DNA of 64,000 nt from assembly GCF_030518795.1 (NCBI RefSeq), contig NZ_CP130427.1, positions 2,790,001 to 2,854,000 of the forward strand, read 5' to 3'. The DNA comes from Micromonospora sp. NBRC 110009. GTDB lineage: Bacteria > Actinomycetota > Actinomycetes > Mycobacteriales > Micromonosporaceae. Shown here piece by piece: positions 50,616 to 60,734 of the stretch (positions are counted from its first letter, which is position 1; each line of letters starts with the position of its first letter). The position numbers were made by a program, and so were the translations under genes. The notes beneath the pieces were generated by a model. That model was given only the letters and a program-made list of their open reading frames with translations. It was not told the DNA's origin and searched no databases.

Positions 50616-51593
50616 ATGAGCGCAGTCGACGAGGTGGTCCCGCCGGCGGGCGGGTCGATGCGGGAGCTGCTGCGGGTGGCGCCCGTGGGAGCGGACCTGA
50701 CGGCGATCGACCCCCGGTCGACCCCGGGCCTGCCGGTGGCGGCCGGCCGGGGAAAGGAACGGAAGGAGTGGGCGCGGGGGCAGGTCGAGCTGCTCGGCGC
50801 GGAACTCGGCCGCCAGCAGGAGATGCTGTACGCCGCCGCGAAGAGCGCGGCCGGGCCGGACGTGCCGGCCAGTGCCCCCACCCAGGCCGGCGCGGACCTG
50901 GACGGCCACCGCCCGCGGCGGCTGCTGCTCGTGCTCCAGGCGATGGACTGCGGCGGCAAGGACGGCACGATCAAGCGGGTGGCCGGCGCCATGAACCCGC
51001 TGGGTCTGCACATCCGGTCGTTCGGCCCGCCCACCGAGGAGGAGCGGCGGCACGACTTCCTCTGGCGGATCCGGCGCGCCCTGCCGCCCCCCGGGTACGT
51101 GGGCGTCTTCAACCGCTCGCACTACGAGGACGTGCTGATCGGCCGGGTCGAGGAGCTCGTCGACGAGCCCACCTGGCGGGCCCGGTACGACATGATCAAC
51201 GACTTCGAGCGGGAACTGACCGATCATGGGGTCACCCTGGTGAAGGTGATGTTGCACATCTCCTACGCCGAGCAGGGCGAGCGGCTGGCGGAGCGGCTCA
51301 GCGACTCGACGAAGTACTGGAAGTACAACCCCAGCGACCTGGACACCCGGGCCCGCTGGGACGACTACCAGGCCGCGTACGGGGACGCCCTGCGCCGCTG
51401 CGGCACGGACGCCGCGCCCTGGTTCGTGGTGCCGGCGGACCGGAAGTGGTACCGCGACTGGGCGGTGGCGCACCTGCTGCGGGAGACGTTCGACGGGTGG
51501 CATCTGGGGTATCCGGCTGCCGATTTTGACGTGGAACGGGAGCGCCAGCGGTTGCGGAGCGCGAACGAGAAGGTCAAGGTGAACGGCGGGTGA
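50616..51593 (+). CDS. ppk2: Polyphosphate kinase 2 family protein
   Basis: 325 residues. PPK2 core (about 95-325): Walker A-like LVLQAMDCGGKDGTIKR (Lys115), lid PPPGYVGVFNRSHYEDVLIGR, DFERELTDHGVTLVKVMLHIS and WFVVPADRKWYRDWAVAHLL. PPK2 enzymes transfer phosphate between polyphosphate and nucleotides. A 90-residue N-terminal extension is variable; which class (ADP, AMP or both) is not clear. ATG 50616 overlaps its ribosome site (GGAGG at 50611-50615). The last codons carry the first repeat of a PHO box. Confidence 0.87.
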   Translation: MSAVDEVVPPAGGSMRELLRVAPVGADLTAIDPRSTPGLPVAAGRGKERKEWARGQVELLGAELGRQQEMLYAAAKSAAGPDVPASAPTQAGADLDGHRPRRLLLVLQAMDCGGKDGTIKRVAGAMNPLGLHIRSFGPPTEEERRHDFLWRIRRALPPPGYVGVFNRSHYEDVLIGRVEELVDEPTWRARYDMINDFERELTDHGVTLVKVMLHISYAEQGERLAERLSDSTKYWKYNPSDLDTRARWDDYQAAYGDALRRCGTDAAPWFVVPADRKWYRDWAVAHLLRETFDGWHLGYPAADFDVERERQRLRSANEKVKVNGG

Positions 51594-51610
51594 ACAAGCG
51601 GTGAATCGGG
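51578..51610. promoter_or_regulatory. PHO box (three direct repeats) before DUF47-pit
   Basis: GGTGAACGGCG (51578-51588), GGTGAACAAGC (51589-51599) and GGTGAATCGGG (51600-51610) are three 11-bp direct repeats of the PhoP-type box (the reverse complement of GTTCACC). The first two begin inside the last codons of ppk2. A TAGCAT box at 51656-51661 is a likely -10 for the DUF47-pit transcript. Confidence 0.7.
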
Positions 51611-51725
51611 CCTGACCAGGGGTGGGCCGGCGGATGCCCGGTTCCGCGGGGTACCTAGCATGCCCAGAGCACGCGCCCTTCGGGGCGACGGCCACCCTTC
51701 CACCGACACTGACGAGGTCCGTGCT

Positions 51726-52352
51726 GTGAAGTTTTCCTTCCGTCCCACCGAGGGCGCTTTCTACGAGCTCTTCACCAGGGCCGCGCAGAACCTGGTGCGG
51801 GGTACCGAGCTGCTCAACGAGCTGGCGCTGCCCGGCGTCGACGTGCAGTCGGTCAGCGAGCGGCTGACCGAGGTCGAGCACGACAGCGACCAGATCACCC
51901 ACGAGCTGTTCAAGAAGATCAACTCTACCTTCATCACCCCGTTCGACCGGGAGGACATCTACCGGTTGGGCTCGCTGCTCGACGACGTGATGGACCACCT
52001 GGAGGCGGTCGGCAACCTGCTCTACCTGTACGGCCTGACCAAGCTCCCGGCGCTGCCGCGCGAGCTGCACGACCTGGTCAACGTGCTGGACCAGCAGGCC
52101 AAGCTGACCGCCGACGCGATGCCGCAGCTGCGGTCGATGAAGAACCTCGAGGACTACTGGATCGAGTGCAACCGCCTCGAGAACGACGGCGACCAGGTGT
52201 ACCGGATGCTGCTCGTCCGCCTCTTCTCCGGCGAGTACGACGCGCTCACCGTGCTGAAGATGAAGGAGGTGGCCGACGAGCTGGAGGCCGCCTGCGACGC
52301 CTTCGAGCACGTGGCGAACACCGTCGAGACCATCGCGGTCAAGGAGTCCTGA
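51726..52352 (+). CDS. DUF47 family phosphate transport regulator (PhoU-like)
   Basis: 208 residues. DUF47 signature: RLTEVEHDSDQITHELFKKINSTFITPFDREDI and LGSLLDDVMDHLEAVGNLL, with a second helical bundle LENDGDQVYRMLLVRLF. DUF47 proteins are PhoU-like helical proteins encoded with Pit transporters and control them. GTG 51726 has no strong ribosome site. The pit gene starts 4 bases after its stop, so one operon. Confidence 0.88.
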   Translation: MKFSFRPTEGAFYELFTRAAQNLVRGTELLNELALPGVDVQSVSERLTEVEHDSDQITHELFKKINSTFITPFDREDIYRLGSLLDDVMDHLEAVGNLLYLYGLTKLPALPRELHDLVNVLDQQAKLTADAMPQLRSMKNLEDYWIECNRLENDGDQVYRMLLVRLFSGEYDALTVLKMKEVADELEAACDAFEHVANTVETIAVKES

Positions 52353-52356
52353 TCCC

Positions 52357-53358
52357 GTGACTCCCGAACTCATCGCCGTGCTGGCGGTGATCGTGGTCGC
52401 CATGGCGTTCGACTACACGAACGGCTTCCATGACGCGGCCAACGCGATCGCCACCAGCGTCTCCACCCGGGCGCTGACCCCCCGGTTCGCCCTCGCGCTG
52501 GCCGCCGTCGGCAACTTCGTCGGCGCGCACTTCGGCGCCGGGGTGGCCAAGACCGTCGGCGACGGACTGGTCACCCTGCCCACCGGGGTGACCAGCCTCG
52601 GGGTGGTCTTCGCCGGCGTGCTCGGCGCCATCGCCTGGAACCTGATCACCTGGTACTTCGGCCTGCCGTCGTCCTCCTCGCACGCCCTCTTCGGCGGCCT
52701 GGTCGGCGCCACCCTCTTCTCCGGCGGCGTCGTGCAGTGGGGCAACATCATCGACAAGGTCATCATCCCGATGGTGCTCTCGCCGGTGGTCGGCCTCGTG
52801 CTCGGCTTCCTGGTGATGCTGGCGATCCTCTGGCTGTTCCGGAAGGGCCAGCCGGGCAAGCTGAACCGCGGCTTCCGCGTGGCGCAGACCGTCTCGGCCG
52901 CCGCCATGTCCGTCGGCCACGGCATGCAGGACGCCGCCAAGACCATGGGCATCATCGTCCTGGCCCTGTACACCGGCGGCTTCCAGCACGACAAGACGCA
53001 CATCCCCGGCTGGGTGTTCTGGACCTCGGCGGCCATGCTGGCGGCCGGCACCTACGCGGGCGGCTGGCGCATCATCCGGACCCTCGGCCGGAAGATCATC
53101 GACCTGGGCCCGCCGGAGGGCTTCGCGGCCGAGACGGTGGCCAGCGCGGTGCTCTACTTCAACGCCCTGGTGCTGAAGGCCCCGATCTCCACCACGCACA
53201 CGATCACCTCGGCGATCATGGGCGTGGGCGCGACCAAGCGGCTCACCGCGGTCCGCTGGAACGTGGCCGGCAACATCGTGATCGCCTGGATCATCACGTT
53301 CCCCGCGGCCGCGGCCATCGCCTGCCTGGCGTACCTGCTGGTCCGCCCGCTGTTCTGA
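52357..53358 (+). CDS. pit: Low-affinity inorganic phosphate transporter Pit
   Basis: 333 residues, ten or so membrane segments. Pit motifs are repeated at both ends: DYTNGFHDAANAIATSVST and NALVLKAPISTTHTITSAIMGVG; ITWYFGLPSSSSHALFGGLVG is the middle signature. It imports phosphate with protons, often as a metal-phosphate complex. GTG 52357 follows the DUF47 stop by 4 bases. Under the PHO box upstream, regulation by phosphate supply is likely; a perfect terminator follows. Confidence 0.9.
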   Translation: MTPELIAVLAVIVVAMAFDYTNGFHDAANAIATSVSTRALTPRFALALAAVGNFVGAHFGAGVAKTVGDGLVTLPTGVTSLGVVFAGVLGAIAWNLITWYFGLPSSSSHALFGGLVGATLFSGGVVQWGNIIDKVIIPMVLSPVVGLVLGFLVMLAILWLFRKGQPGKLNRGFRVAQTVSAAAMSVGHGMQDAAKTMGIIVLALYTGGFQHDKTHIPGWVFWTSAAMLAAGTYAGGWRIIRTLGRKIIDLGPPEGFAAETVASAVLYFNALVLKAPISTTHTITSAIMGVGATKRLTAVRWNVAGNIVIAWIITFPAAAAIACLAYLLVRPLF

Positions 53359-53360
53359 GC

Positions 53361-53399
53361 TGACCGGAGGGGCCCCTTCCGACGGGGCCCCTCCGGTCA
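53361..53399. terminator. Bidirectional terminator after pit
   Basis: TGACCGGAGGGGCCCC (53361-53376) pairs perfectly with 53384-53399 (16 pairs, loop TTCCGAC). Its right arm contains the stop codon of the convergent oxidoreductase gene. Confidence 0.85.
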
Positions 53400-54365
53400 C
53401 GCGTACGAGAGGCCGATCCGGGCCCGGATGTCGTCGAGCAGGGCCATCACCTCCAGGGTGGCGGCGTGCGGCACCAGCGGGCTCTCGCTCAGTCCGGCGG
53501 CCAGGCAGCGCTGCACCTCGATCGCCTCGTACTGGTAGCCGCCGCCGGTCAGGTCGGCCGGGATGGTCTGCGGCTCCGCGCCGAGCCGATGCAGCACCGC
53601 GGCGCCCGGCCGGTAGAACGGCTCGGGCAGGTCGATCCGGCCGGTCGTGCCGGTGATCGACGCGGTGACCGCGGCGGGGCCGATCATCCCGCAGCCCAGC
53701 GTCGCCACCGCGCCGGAGTCCCAGCCGAGCACGACGCCGGTGTTCTCGTCCACGCCCTCCGGGCTCAGCTTCGCCCAGGCCCGCACCTGCTGCGGCACGC
53801 CGAGCAGCAGGTGGGCCAGGCTCACCGGGTAGACCCCCAGGTCGAGCAGCGCGCCCCCGCCCAGCGTCCGGGCCCGCATCCGGTGCTCCGGCGGGAACGG
53901 CCCGGCCACCCCGAAGTCGGCCCGCACGCCGGTCACCTCGCCGATGGCGCCGTCCGCGATCAGCTCCAGGACCCGGAGGATCAGCGGGTTGGTCCGCATC
54001 CACATGGCCTCCATCAGGAAGAGGCCCCGCGCGCGGGCGGTCTCGACCAGCTCGGTGGTGGTCGCCAGGTCGAGCGTGCACGGCTTCTCGACCAGCACCG
54101 CCTTCTCGCCGGCCAGGCAGGTCAGGGTCGCCTCGTGGTGGGCGGCGTGCGGGGTGGCCACGTAGACCACGTCCACGTCCGGGTCCCGGGCCAGCTCCGC
54201 CCAGGAGGCGTACGCCCGGGGGACGTCGTGCCGGGCGGCGAAGAGCTCGGCGCTCTCCCGGGTCCGGGAGCCGACCGCGACCAGCTCCGCCCCCGGCACC
54301 CGCCGCAGGTCCTCGGCGAAACGGCCGGCGATGTGCCCGGTGGCGAGGATTCCTCAACGCGTCAT
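53397..54365 (-). pseudogene. Gfo/Idh/MocA oxidoreductase gene with early stop
   Basis: The original start is ATG 54365, with TAGCGT ending 6 bases upstream. Its fourth codon is TGA (54354-54356). Removing it restores TRWGILATGHIAGRFAEDL-like Rossmann sequence (codon 4 would be Trp, TGG), followed by VPGAELVAVGSRTRESAELFAARH and the intact remainder (VATPHAAHHEATLTCLAGEKAVLVEKP, then LGVYPVSLAHLLLG). The next start, GTG 54299, would drop the nucleotide-binding GxGxxG region. So the gene is broken by a single G-to-A change or a sequencing error; the intact 3' part suggests a recent event. It would have been an NAD(P)-dependent sugar or diol dehydrogenase. Confidence 0.75.
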
Positions 54366-54436
54366 GCCGGCACGCTATCCCGGACCGCCCGGCCGTCGGG
54401 CGGATGATCCACCGGTCGGGAACTAGGCTGCTCAGA

Positions 54437-55267
54437 ATGACGATCGACGGCTTCGCCGCACCCCCCGCCCTGGTGGAGCACGCCCGCCGGTTCCAGGCCG
54501 AGGGCGGGGTCCCGGCCGTGCCGCGGGTCGCGGCCACCGTGCTGCTGCTCCGCCCGTCCGGCGCCGGGTTCGAGGTGTACCTGATCCGCCGGGTCGCCGC
54601 GATGACCTTCGGCGGGATGTACGCCTTCCCCGGCGGCGGGGTGGACCGTTCCGACTCGCAGGCGCACCTGGACTGGGCCGGCCCGGAGCCGGCCGCCTGG
54701 GGTGACCGACTCGGCCTCGCCCCGGACGCCGCCCAGGCGGTGGTCTGCGCGGCCGCGCGGGAGGTCTTCGAGGAGGCCGGGGTGCTGCTGGCCGGCCCGG
54801 ACGCGGCGACCGTGGTCGGCGACGTCAGCGGGGACGACTGGGAGAGCGCGCGGCAGGACCTGGAGGCCCGCCGGACCGGCTTCGCCGGCCTCCTGGCCGG
54901 ACGACGGCTCACCCTCCGCTCGGATCTGCTGCTGCCCTGGAGCCGGTGGATCACCCCGGAGTTCGAGCCGCGCCGCTTCGACACGTACTTCTTCGTGGCC
55001 CTGCTGCCGGAGGGGCAGCGGACCCGGGACGTCTCCGGCGAGGCCGACCACACCTTGTGGCTCCGCCCGGCGGACGCCCTCGCCCGGGCGTCGGCCGGCG
55101 AGCTGACCATGCTGCCGCCGACGATGGTCACCCTGGCCGAGGTCGCCGCCGCCGGCGACCTGGCCGGCGTGGCGGAACTCGCGGCGTCCCGCGACGCGGC
55201 CACCCCGGTCACCCCCCGCCTCGACCTTCCCGACGACGGTGAGCCGCGCTTCGTCCTCGGCGGCTGA
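54437..55267 (+). CDS. NUDIX hydrolase (NUDT19-like)
   Basis: 276 residues. NUDIX domain: VLLLRPSGAGFEVYLIRR, YAFPGGGVD and AAREVFEEAGVLLAG, with the G-x5-E-x7-REUXEEXGU box interrupted by a long insertion between the GG strand and the REV helix, as in NUDT19/RP2-type enzymes that cleave CoA esters. ATG 54437 follows TAGGCT (54424-54429) by 7 bases, leaderless. A strong terminator follows before pstB. Confidence 0.85.
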   Translation: MTIDGFAAPPALVEHARRFQAEGGVPAVPRVAATVLLLRPSGAGFEVYLIRRVAAMTFGGMYAFPGGGVDRSDSQAHLDWAGPEPAAWGDRLGLAPDAAQAVVCAAAREVFEEAGVLLAGPDAATVVGDVSGDDWESARQDLEARRTGFAGLLAGRRLTLRSDLLLPWSRWITPEFEPRRFDTYFFVALLPEGQRTRDVSGEADHTLWLRPADALARASAGELTMLPPTMVTLAEVAAAGDLAGVAELAASRDAATPVTPRLDLPDDGEPRFVLGG

Positions 55268-55280
55268 CCACGGATACGCG

Positions 55281-55312
55281 GAGGGCCCCGGTCGGGATCG
55301 ACCGGGGCCCTC
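55281..55312. terminator. Bidirectional terminator between NUDIX and pstB
   Basis: GAGGGCCCCGGTCG (55281-55294) pairs perfectly with CGACCGGGGCCCTC (55299-55312), loop GGAT; the stem can lengthen by a few bases with a bulge. It ends two convergent transcripts. Confidence 0.85.
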
Positions 55313-55332
55313 GCGGACCGGGAACCAGCGGC

Positions 55333-56109
<777 letters not shown>

Positions 56110-56129
56110 GGTGGCGGTACCTCCGGGGT

Positions 56130-57221
56130 TCATCGGGCGAGCCGGTTGCGACGGGCCAGCAACTTCGCCGCGATGGTCAGGATGAGAACGAGGGCGACCA
56201 GGGTCAGCGCCGCGGTCCACGCCCGCGCCGGCGAGTACTTCGAGGCATCGCCGGCCTGCTGGTAGACGAAGAGAGCCAGCGACGACTGGTTGTTCTCGAA
56301 CGGGTTGAAGTTGATCGCGGCGCCGCCGCCGGCGACGAGCAGCACCGGGGCGGTCTCGCCGGCGGCCCGCGCGATGGCGAGCATCACGCCGGTGACGATG
56401 CCCGGCAATGCCGTCGGCAAAACGACCCGCAGGATGGTCTTCCACTTCGGCACGCCGAGGGCGTACGCGCCCTCGCGCAGCGGCGCCGGGACGAGGCGGA
56501 GCATCTCCTCGGTGGAGCGGACCACGGTCGGCAGCATGAGCACGCTCAGCGCCAGCGCGGCGGCGAAGCCGGAGAAGCCCGGCCGGCCGTCGTTGAACAC
56601 CGGGGAGACGATCAGCACCCAGAAGGCCAGGATGAAGAGGCCGGAGACGATCGACGGGATGCCGGTCATCACGTCCACGAAGAAGCGGATCGTGAAGGCG
56701 AACCGGCCCCGGCCGTACTCCACCACGTAGATCGCGCAGAGCACCCCGAGCGGGACGGTGATCAGGGTGGCGATGCCGACCTGCTCCAGCGTGCCGACGA
56801 TGGCGTGGTAGGCGCCGCCGTTGGCGTCCCGGGCCCCGATGTTGTTCATCGAGGTGCCGAAGAAGTTGCCATCCAGCCGCTCGACACCCTTGCTGACCAG
56901 GGTCCAGACCACCGAGGCCAGCGGCAGCACCGCCAGCACGAAGGCGGAGTGGATCAGCGCGCTCCAGGTGCGGTTGCGGGCGGCCCGCCGGCCCTCCACC
57001 GCGTTGGCCGCGAGGAAGAGGCCGGTCAGGTAGAGCAGGGCGGCGACGACCACGACCAGGACCGGGCCGCCGATGCCGGCGCCGTAGACGATGCCGGCGG
57101 CGGCCAGCAGGGCCACGACCGCGATCGTGGGCGCGGCGTACGCCGGAAGCCGCCGGGCCCGCAGCGTGGCCGGCTGCGCCGGCGGCCGCGGGCGGTGGTT
57201 GGTGACGGTGGTGGTGGTCAT
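56130..57221 (-). CDS. pstA: Phosphate ABC transporter permease PstA
   Basis: 363 residues. After a variable N-terminus with two predicted segments, the PstA core has six membrane helices and the EAA loop region ([40 protein letters not shown] in short pieces: [20 protein letters not shown]). ATG 57221 overlaps the pstC stop (ATGA). It forms the membrane channel with PstC. Confidence 0.93.
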   Translation of the reverse strand: MTTTTVTNHRPRPPAQPATLRARRLPAYAAPTIAVVALLAAAGIVYGAGIGGPVLVVVVAALLYLTGLFLAANAVEGRRAARNRTWSALIHSAFVLAVLPLASVVWTLVSKGVERLDGNFFGTSMNNIGARDANGGAYHAIVGTLEQVGIATLITVPLGVLCAIYVVEYGRGRFAFTIRFFVDVMTGIPSIVSGLFILAFWVLIVSPVFNDGRPGFSGFAAALALSVLMLPTVVRSTEEMLRLVPAPLREGAYALGVPKWKTILRVVLPTALPGIVTGVMLAIARAAGETAPVLLVAGGGAAINFNPFENNQSSLALFVYQQAGDASKYSPARAWTAALTLVALVLILTIAAKLLARRNRLAR

Positions 57222-58306
57222 GCGGCCGACTCCGTGAACTCGCGGCGGCGGTAGATGATCGCCCGCGCAGTGATGTTGACGATCAGCGTGATCGCGAAGA
57301 GCACCAGGCCGGAGGCGATGAGCGCGCCGCGACCGGTGTCGTTCGCCTCGCCGAAGGCGTTGGCGATGTTCGCGGCGATGGTGTTGCCGCCGTTCTGGAT
57401 CACGTTGAAGGAGATGCCGAAGGTGATGCCGAGGGTCATCGCCAGGGCGATGGTCTCGCCGAGCGCCCGGCCGAGGCCGAGCATGACCGCGGCGATGATG
57501 CCGGGCCGGCCGTACGGCAGCACGGCGGTGCGGATCATCTCCCAGCGGGTGGCGCCGAGCGCCAGGGCGGCCTCCTCGTTGGCCTGCGGCGTCTGGAGGA
57601 AGACCTCGCGGGAGAGTGAGGTGATGATCGGCAGCACCATGATCGCCAGGACCAGGGCGCCCAGCAGGATCGACCTTCCGAACGGGCCGTCGCCGCCGAA
57701 GATCGGGATCCAGCTGAAGTACTTGTTCAGCCAGACCGAGAAGTCCCGCACCGGGTTGATGAAGATGTCCCGTCCCCAGAGACCGAAGACCACGCTGGGC
57801 ACGGCGGCCAGCAGGTCGATCAGGAAGCCGAGCGCGGTGCCCAGCCGGCGGGGTGCGTAGTGGGACAGGTAGAGGGCGATGCCCAGGGCCACCGGCACGG
57901 CCATGAGCAGCGCGAGGGCCGAGCTGAGGACGGTGCCGAAGGCGAGCGTGCCGATGCCGAACTTCGGCTGGGCCTGGTTCGGCGACCAGCCCTCGTAGGT
58001 CCAGAAGTTCTCGGTGTTCGCGCGCAGCGCCGGCACGGCTTTGGAGATCAGGAAGACCGCGATGGCCGCGATGATGACCAGCACGGCGGTGCCGGCGGCC
58101 ACGGTGAGGCCACGGAAGGCCTTCTCCGCGCCGAACGCCCGGGCCCGTGGCAGCGCGCCGCCGCCGCCGAGGCCGTTGTCAGGCGTACGAGGGGTTCCGG
58201 GGATCTCGGCCACACGCGCCGAGGCACCGGCGGACCACCCGTCACTCCTGGTGACGGTGTGGCCGCCGGTGCCGGCGTGCGCCGAGCGTTGAGGGGTCTG
58301 ACCCAT
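57218..58306 (-). CDS. pstC: Phosphate ABC transporter permease PstC
   Basis: 362 residues. A basic/Gly N-terminus then six membrane helices; the coupling loop is [20 protein letters not shown]. Conserved [13 protein letters not shown] is the PstC signature. ATG 58306 lies 32 bases after pstS, and its stop overlaps the pstA start, so translation is coupled. Confidence 0.93.
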   Translation of the reverse strand: MGQTPQRSAHAGTGGHTVTRSDGWSAGASARVAEIPGTPRTPDNGLGGGGALPRARAFGAEKAFRGLTVAAGTAVLVIIAAIAVFLISKAVPALRANTENFWTYEGWSPNQAQPKFGIGTLAFGTVLSSALALLMAVPVALGIALYLSHYAPRRLGTALGFLIDLLAAVPSVVFGLWGRDIFINPVRDFSVWLNKYFSWIPIFGGDGPFGRSILLGALVLAIMVLPIITSLSREVFLQTPQANEEAALALGATRWEMIRTAVLPYGRPGIIAAVMLGLGRALGETIALAMTLGITFGISFNVIQNGGNTIAANIANAFGEANDTGRGALIASGLVLFAITLIVNITARAIIYRRREFTESAA

Positions 58307-58338
58307 CTGCTCGCTCGCTTCGAAAGTGGTGGTTACGG

Positions 58339-59442
58339 TCAGGAGAGGTTCTTGACCGCGGCCTCGACCTTGGTGCGGACCGAGTCGGGCAGCGGGGCGT
58401 AGCCGAGCTCGGAGAGCTGGGTCTGACCCTCGCTGCTGGCCGCGTAGCCGAGCAGGCCCTTGACCAGGGGGAGCTTGTCGGCCGCGAGGCCCTTGCTGCA
58501 GGCGATCTCGTAGGTCACCAGGACGATCGGGTACGCCCCGGCCTCCGTGGTGTTGTAGTCGATCGACATCTTCAGGTCGTCGCCCTGGCCCTCGACCTTG
58601 GCGCCGGCGATGGTCTTGCCGGCGGCCTCGCCGGTCAGCTCGGTGAACTCACCGGCGCCGTTCTTGATCTTGGCCTTCTTCAGCCCGGAGTTGTCGGCGA
58701 AGGAGAGCTCCATGTAGCCGATCGAGCCGTCCGCGCCCTTGACCGCGCTGGCCACGCCGTCCGAGCCCTTGGCGCCGGTGCCGCCCGGGGCCTTCCAGGC
58801 CTTGGCGTTCTCGAAGGTCCAGTCCGCGCCGGCGGTCTTCGCCAGGTACTTGGTGAAGTTGTCGGTGGTGCCCGACTCGTCCGAGCGGTGGACGGTCTGG
58901 ATGGTGGTCGACGGGAGCTTGGCGTTCGGGTTGTCGGCCTTGATCGCGGCGTCGTCCCACTTGGTGACCTTGCCAGCGAAGATCTTGGCCAGGGTGGCCG
59001 GGCCGAGCTGGAGGTTGTCCACGCCGCTCACGTTGTAGGCGACCGCGATCGGGCCGATGACCATCGGCAGGTGGATGGCCTGGCCGCCGGCGCACTTGGC
59101 GTCGGCCTGCGGCTGCTCCTCCGGCTTGAGGGCCGAGTCGGAGCCGGCGAAGTCGGCGGTGCCGGCGATGAAGGCCTGGATGCCGGCGCCCGAGCCGGAG
59201 GGCTCGTAGTTGATCGTGGTGCCGGCGCACTTCTGCTGGTACGCCTTGATCCACTCGGCCATCGCGTTCTTCTGCGCGGAGGAGCCCTGCGCGTTCAGCG
59301 TGCCCTTGCCGCAGTCGGCGGCGGCGGCGGAGCCAGAGGCGGAGGTGCCGGTCGGCTCGTTGTTGTCCGAGCCGCAGGCGCTGAGACCGAGCACCGCGGT
59401 AAGAGCGAGGCAGGCAATGGCGCCGTGCCGCTGGAGCTTCAC
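58339..59442 (-). CDS. pstS: Phosphate-binding lipoprotein PstS
   Basis: 367 residues. Signal peptide with lipobox LSAC (Cys23). Phosphate-binding residues lie in the conserved stretches GTLNAQGSSAQKNAM, YEPSGSGAGIQAFIAGTADFAGSDSAL and HRSDESGTTDNFTKYL. It captures phosphate outside the cell for PstCAB. ATG 59442; upstream lies a PHO box, so it is presumably induced by PhoP under phosphate limitation. Confidence 0.95.
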   Translation of the reverse strand: MKLQRHGAIACLALTAVLGLSACGSDNNEPTGTSASGSAAAADCGKGTLNAQGSSAQKNAMAEWIKAYQQKCAGTTINYEPSGSGAGIQAFIAGTADFAGSDSALKPEEQPQADAKCAGGQAIHLPMVIGPIAVAYNVSGVDNLQLGPATLAKIFAGKVTKWDDAAIKADNPNAKLPSTTIQTVHRSDESGTTDNFTKYLAKTAGADWTFENAKAWKAPGGTGAKGSDGVASAVKGADGSIGYMELSFADNSGLKKAKIKNGAGEFTELTGEAAGKTIAGAKVEGQGDDLKMSIDYNTTEAGAYPIVLVTYEIACSKGLAADKLPLVKGLLGYAASSEGQTQLSELGYAPLPDSVRTKVEAAVKNLS

Positions 59443-59741
59443 CTGAAAGGTTTCCCTTCACGTCTTTGGTCAGGTCGCCCGGGGCTCGCCCGGGTGCCGG
59501 CGCTGACCGGCTGACACGAAAGGTAGAAGTGCCAGGTAGACGGTTCGCCGGTCGGAAGTGAACGGGAGATGAACAGGTGCGGCCGGCGGGGTGGCCGTGG
59601 GCTGAGGAGGGGTTGTCCGTTACGTGAACTCGCGGCCGGCTATCGCTAATAATACGATTTATCCGGGCGGTTGTTACTCGGCCGAGTCCACCGCGTGACG
59701 CTGCCGTGACCGCTGCACGGGACGGGGATCGGCGGTCGGGC
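59443..59741. other. pstS upstream region with AT-rich patch
   Basis: About 300 bases without a gene. It holds the pstS promoter, with a TACCTT box at 59520-59525 (minus), and the PHO box at 59553-59574. Further away, an AT-rich patch at about 59640-59663 (reading CTAATAATACGATTTATC) has unusually low GC for this genome and could act as an UP-type or protein-binding element. mshD ends at 59742. Confidence 0.45.
59553..59574 (-). promoter_or_regulatory. PHO box upstream of pstS
   Basis: On the minus strand GTTCATCTCCC and GTTCACTTCCG are two 11-bp direct repeats (half-sites at 59568-59574 and 59557-59563), matching the PhoP box GTTCACC-N4. They lie just upstream of the likely -35 region of pstS, as expected for activation. 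Confidence 0.8.
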
Positions 59742-60668
59742 TCAGCCGAGCTGGTAGTTGACGTGGGCCGACCAGCGGGCGAAACCGAGCCGCTCGTAGA
59801 GCGCCACCGCGGCGGTGTTGGACTCGTCGACGTAGAGCATCACCCGGTCCAGCCCGCGCCGGTCCCGCAGGTATGCCAGCCCGGCCGTGGTGAGCGCCCG
59901 CCCGAGCCCACCCCGGTGCGCGGTCGGCGCCACCCCGAGCACGTAGACCTCGCCGATCCGGGCCGAGCCGGGCCGTTCGTGCACCTTGGTCCAGTGGAAG
60001 CCGAGCAGCCGGCCGGTCGCGGACTCCACCGCGAGCAGGAAGCCGGCCGGGTCGAACCACGGCTCGGCGAGGCGTACCCGGAGGTCGGCGAGGGTCCACC
60101 GGCCCTGCTCCGGGTGTTCGGCGAAGGCGGCGTTGTTGACCGCGAGCCACGCCTCGTCGTCCTCGCCGGGGCGGAAGGCGCGCAGCTCGACGCCGTCCGG
60201 CAGGCCCGGCTCGCCGACGGCGGCGGTCAGCGGCCGGCGTAGCTGCCAGAGCACCCGGGCCCGGGCGAAGCCCAGGTCGACCGCGAGCGCGGCGGCCGAC
60301 GGGTGATTGCCGTGCGCCCAGGCCCGCAGCGGCCCGGACGCCGCGGCCAGCACGCCGCGGGCCAGCGCCCGCCCGGTGCCCCGCCGCCGGTACGCCGGAT
60401 GCACCACCAACTCGACCCCGATGCCGCCGGTCGGGTCGGTGGTGTCGAGGTGGGCGTAGCCGGTGAGGGTGTTGTCGGTGGCCCGGGCGGTGAGGTGCAC
60501 CGCCGGCGCCTCCGGGTCGCGCAGCCGCAGCAGCACGTGCTCGTCGAGCGGGTCCGCGCCGTCGGCGTCGCCGGCGGTGCGGGCCAGCGCCAGCACCTCG
60601 GCCACCTCGACCGGCGCCAGCCGGTCGGCGCGGGCGACCCGATCGGCGGTCGGCGGGGTGCTGCTCAT
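59742..60668 (-). CDS. mshD: Mycothiol synthase
   Basis: 308 residues, two GNAT domains. MshD hallmarks: ELVVHPAYRRRGTGRAL in the first, and FDPAGFLLAVESATGRLLGFHWTKVHE, GEVYVLGVAPTAHRGGLGRALT and VMLYVDESNTAAVALYERLGF in the second. It acetylates the cysteinyl intermediate to give mycothiol, the actinobacterial thiol. ATG 60668 follows TACGGT by 6 bases (leaderless). Confidence 0.93.
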   Translation of the reverse strand: MSSTPPTADRVARADRLAPVEVAEVLALARTAGDADGADPLDEHVLLRLRDPEAPAVHLTARATDNTLTGYAHLDTTDPTGGIGVELVVHPAYRRRGTGRALARGVLAAASGPLRAWAHGNHPSAAALAVDLGFARARVLWQLRRPLTAAVGEPGLPDGVELRAFRPGEDDEAWLAVNNAAFAEHPEQGRWTLADLRVRLAEPWFDPAGFLLAVESATGRLLGFHWTKVHERPGSARIGEVYVLGVAPTAHRGGLGRALTTAGLAYLRDRRGLDRVMLYVDESNTAAVALYERLGFARWSAHVNYQLG

Positions 60669-60734
60669 CCCGTCACCGTAGCGGCCGGCGGGCCGCCGAT
60701 CATGCCGGACGCGGGGACGGCCGGGTGGTGGTCG

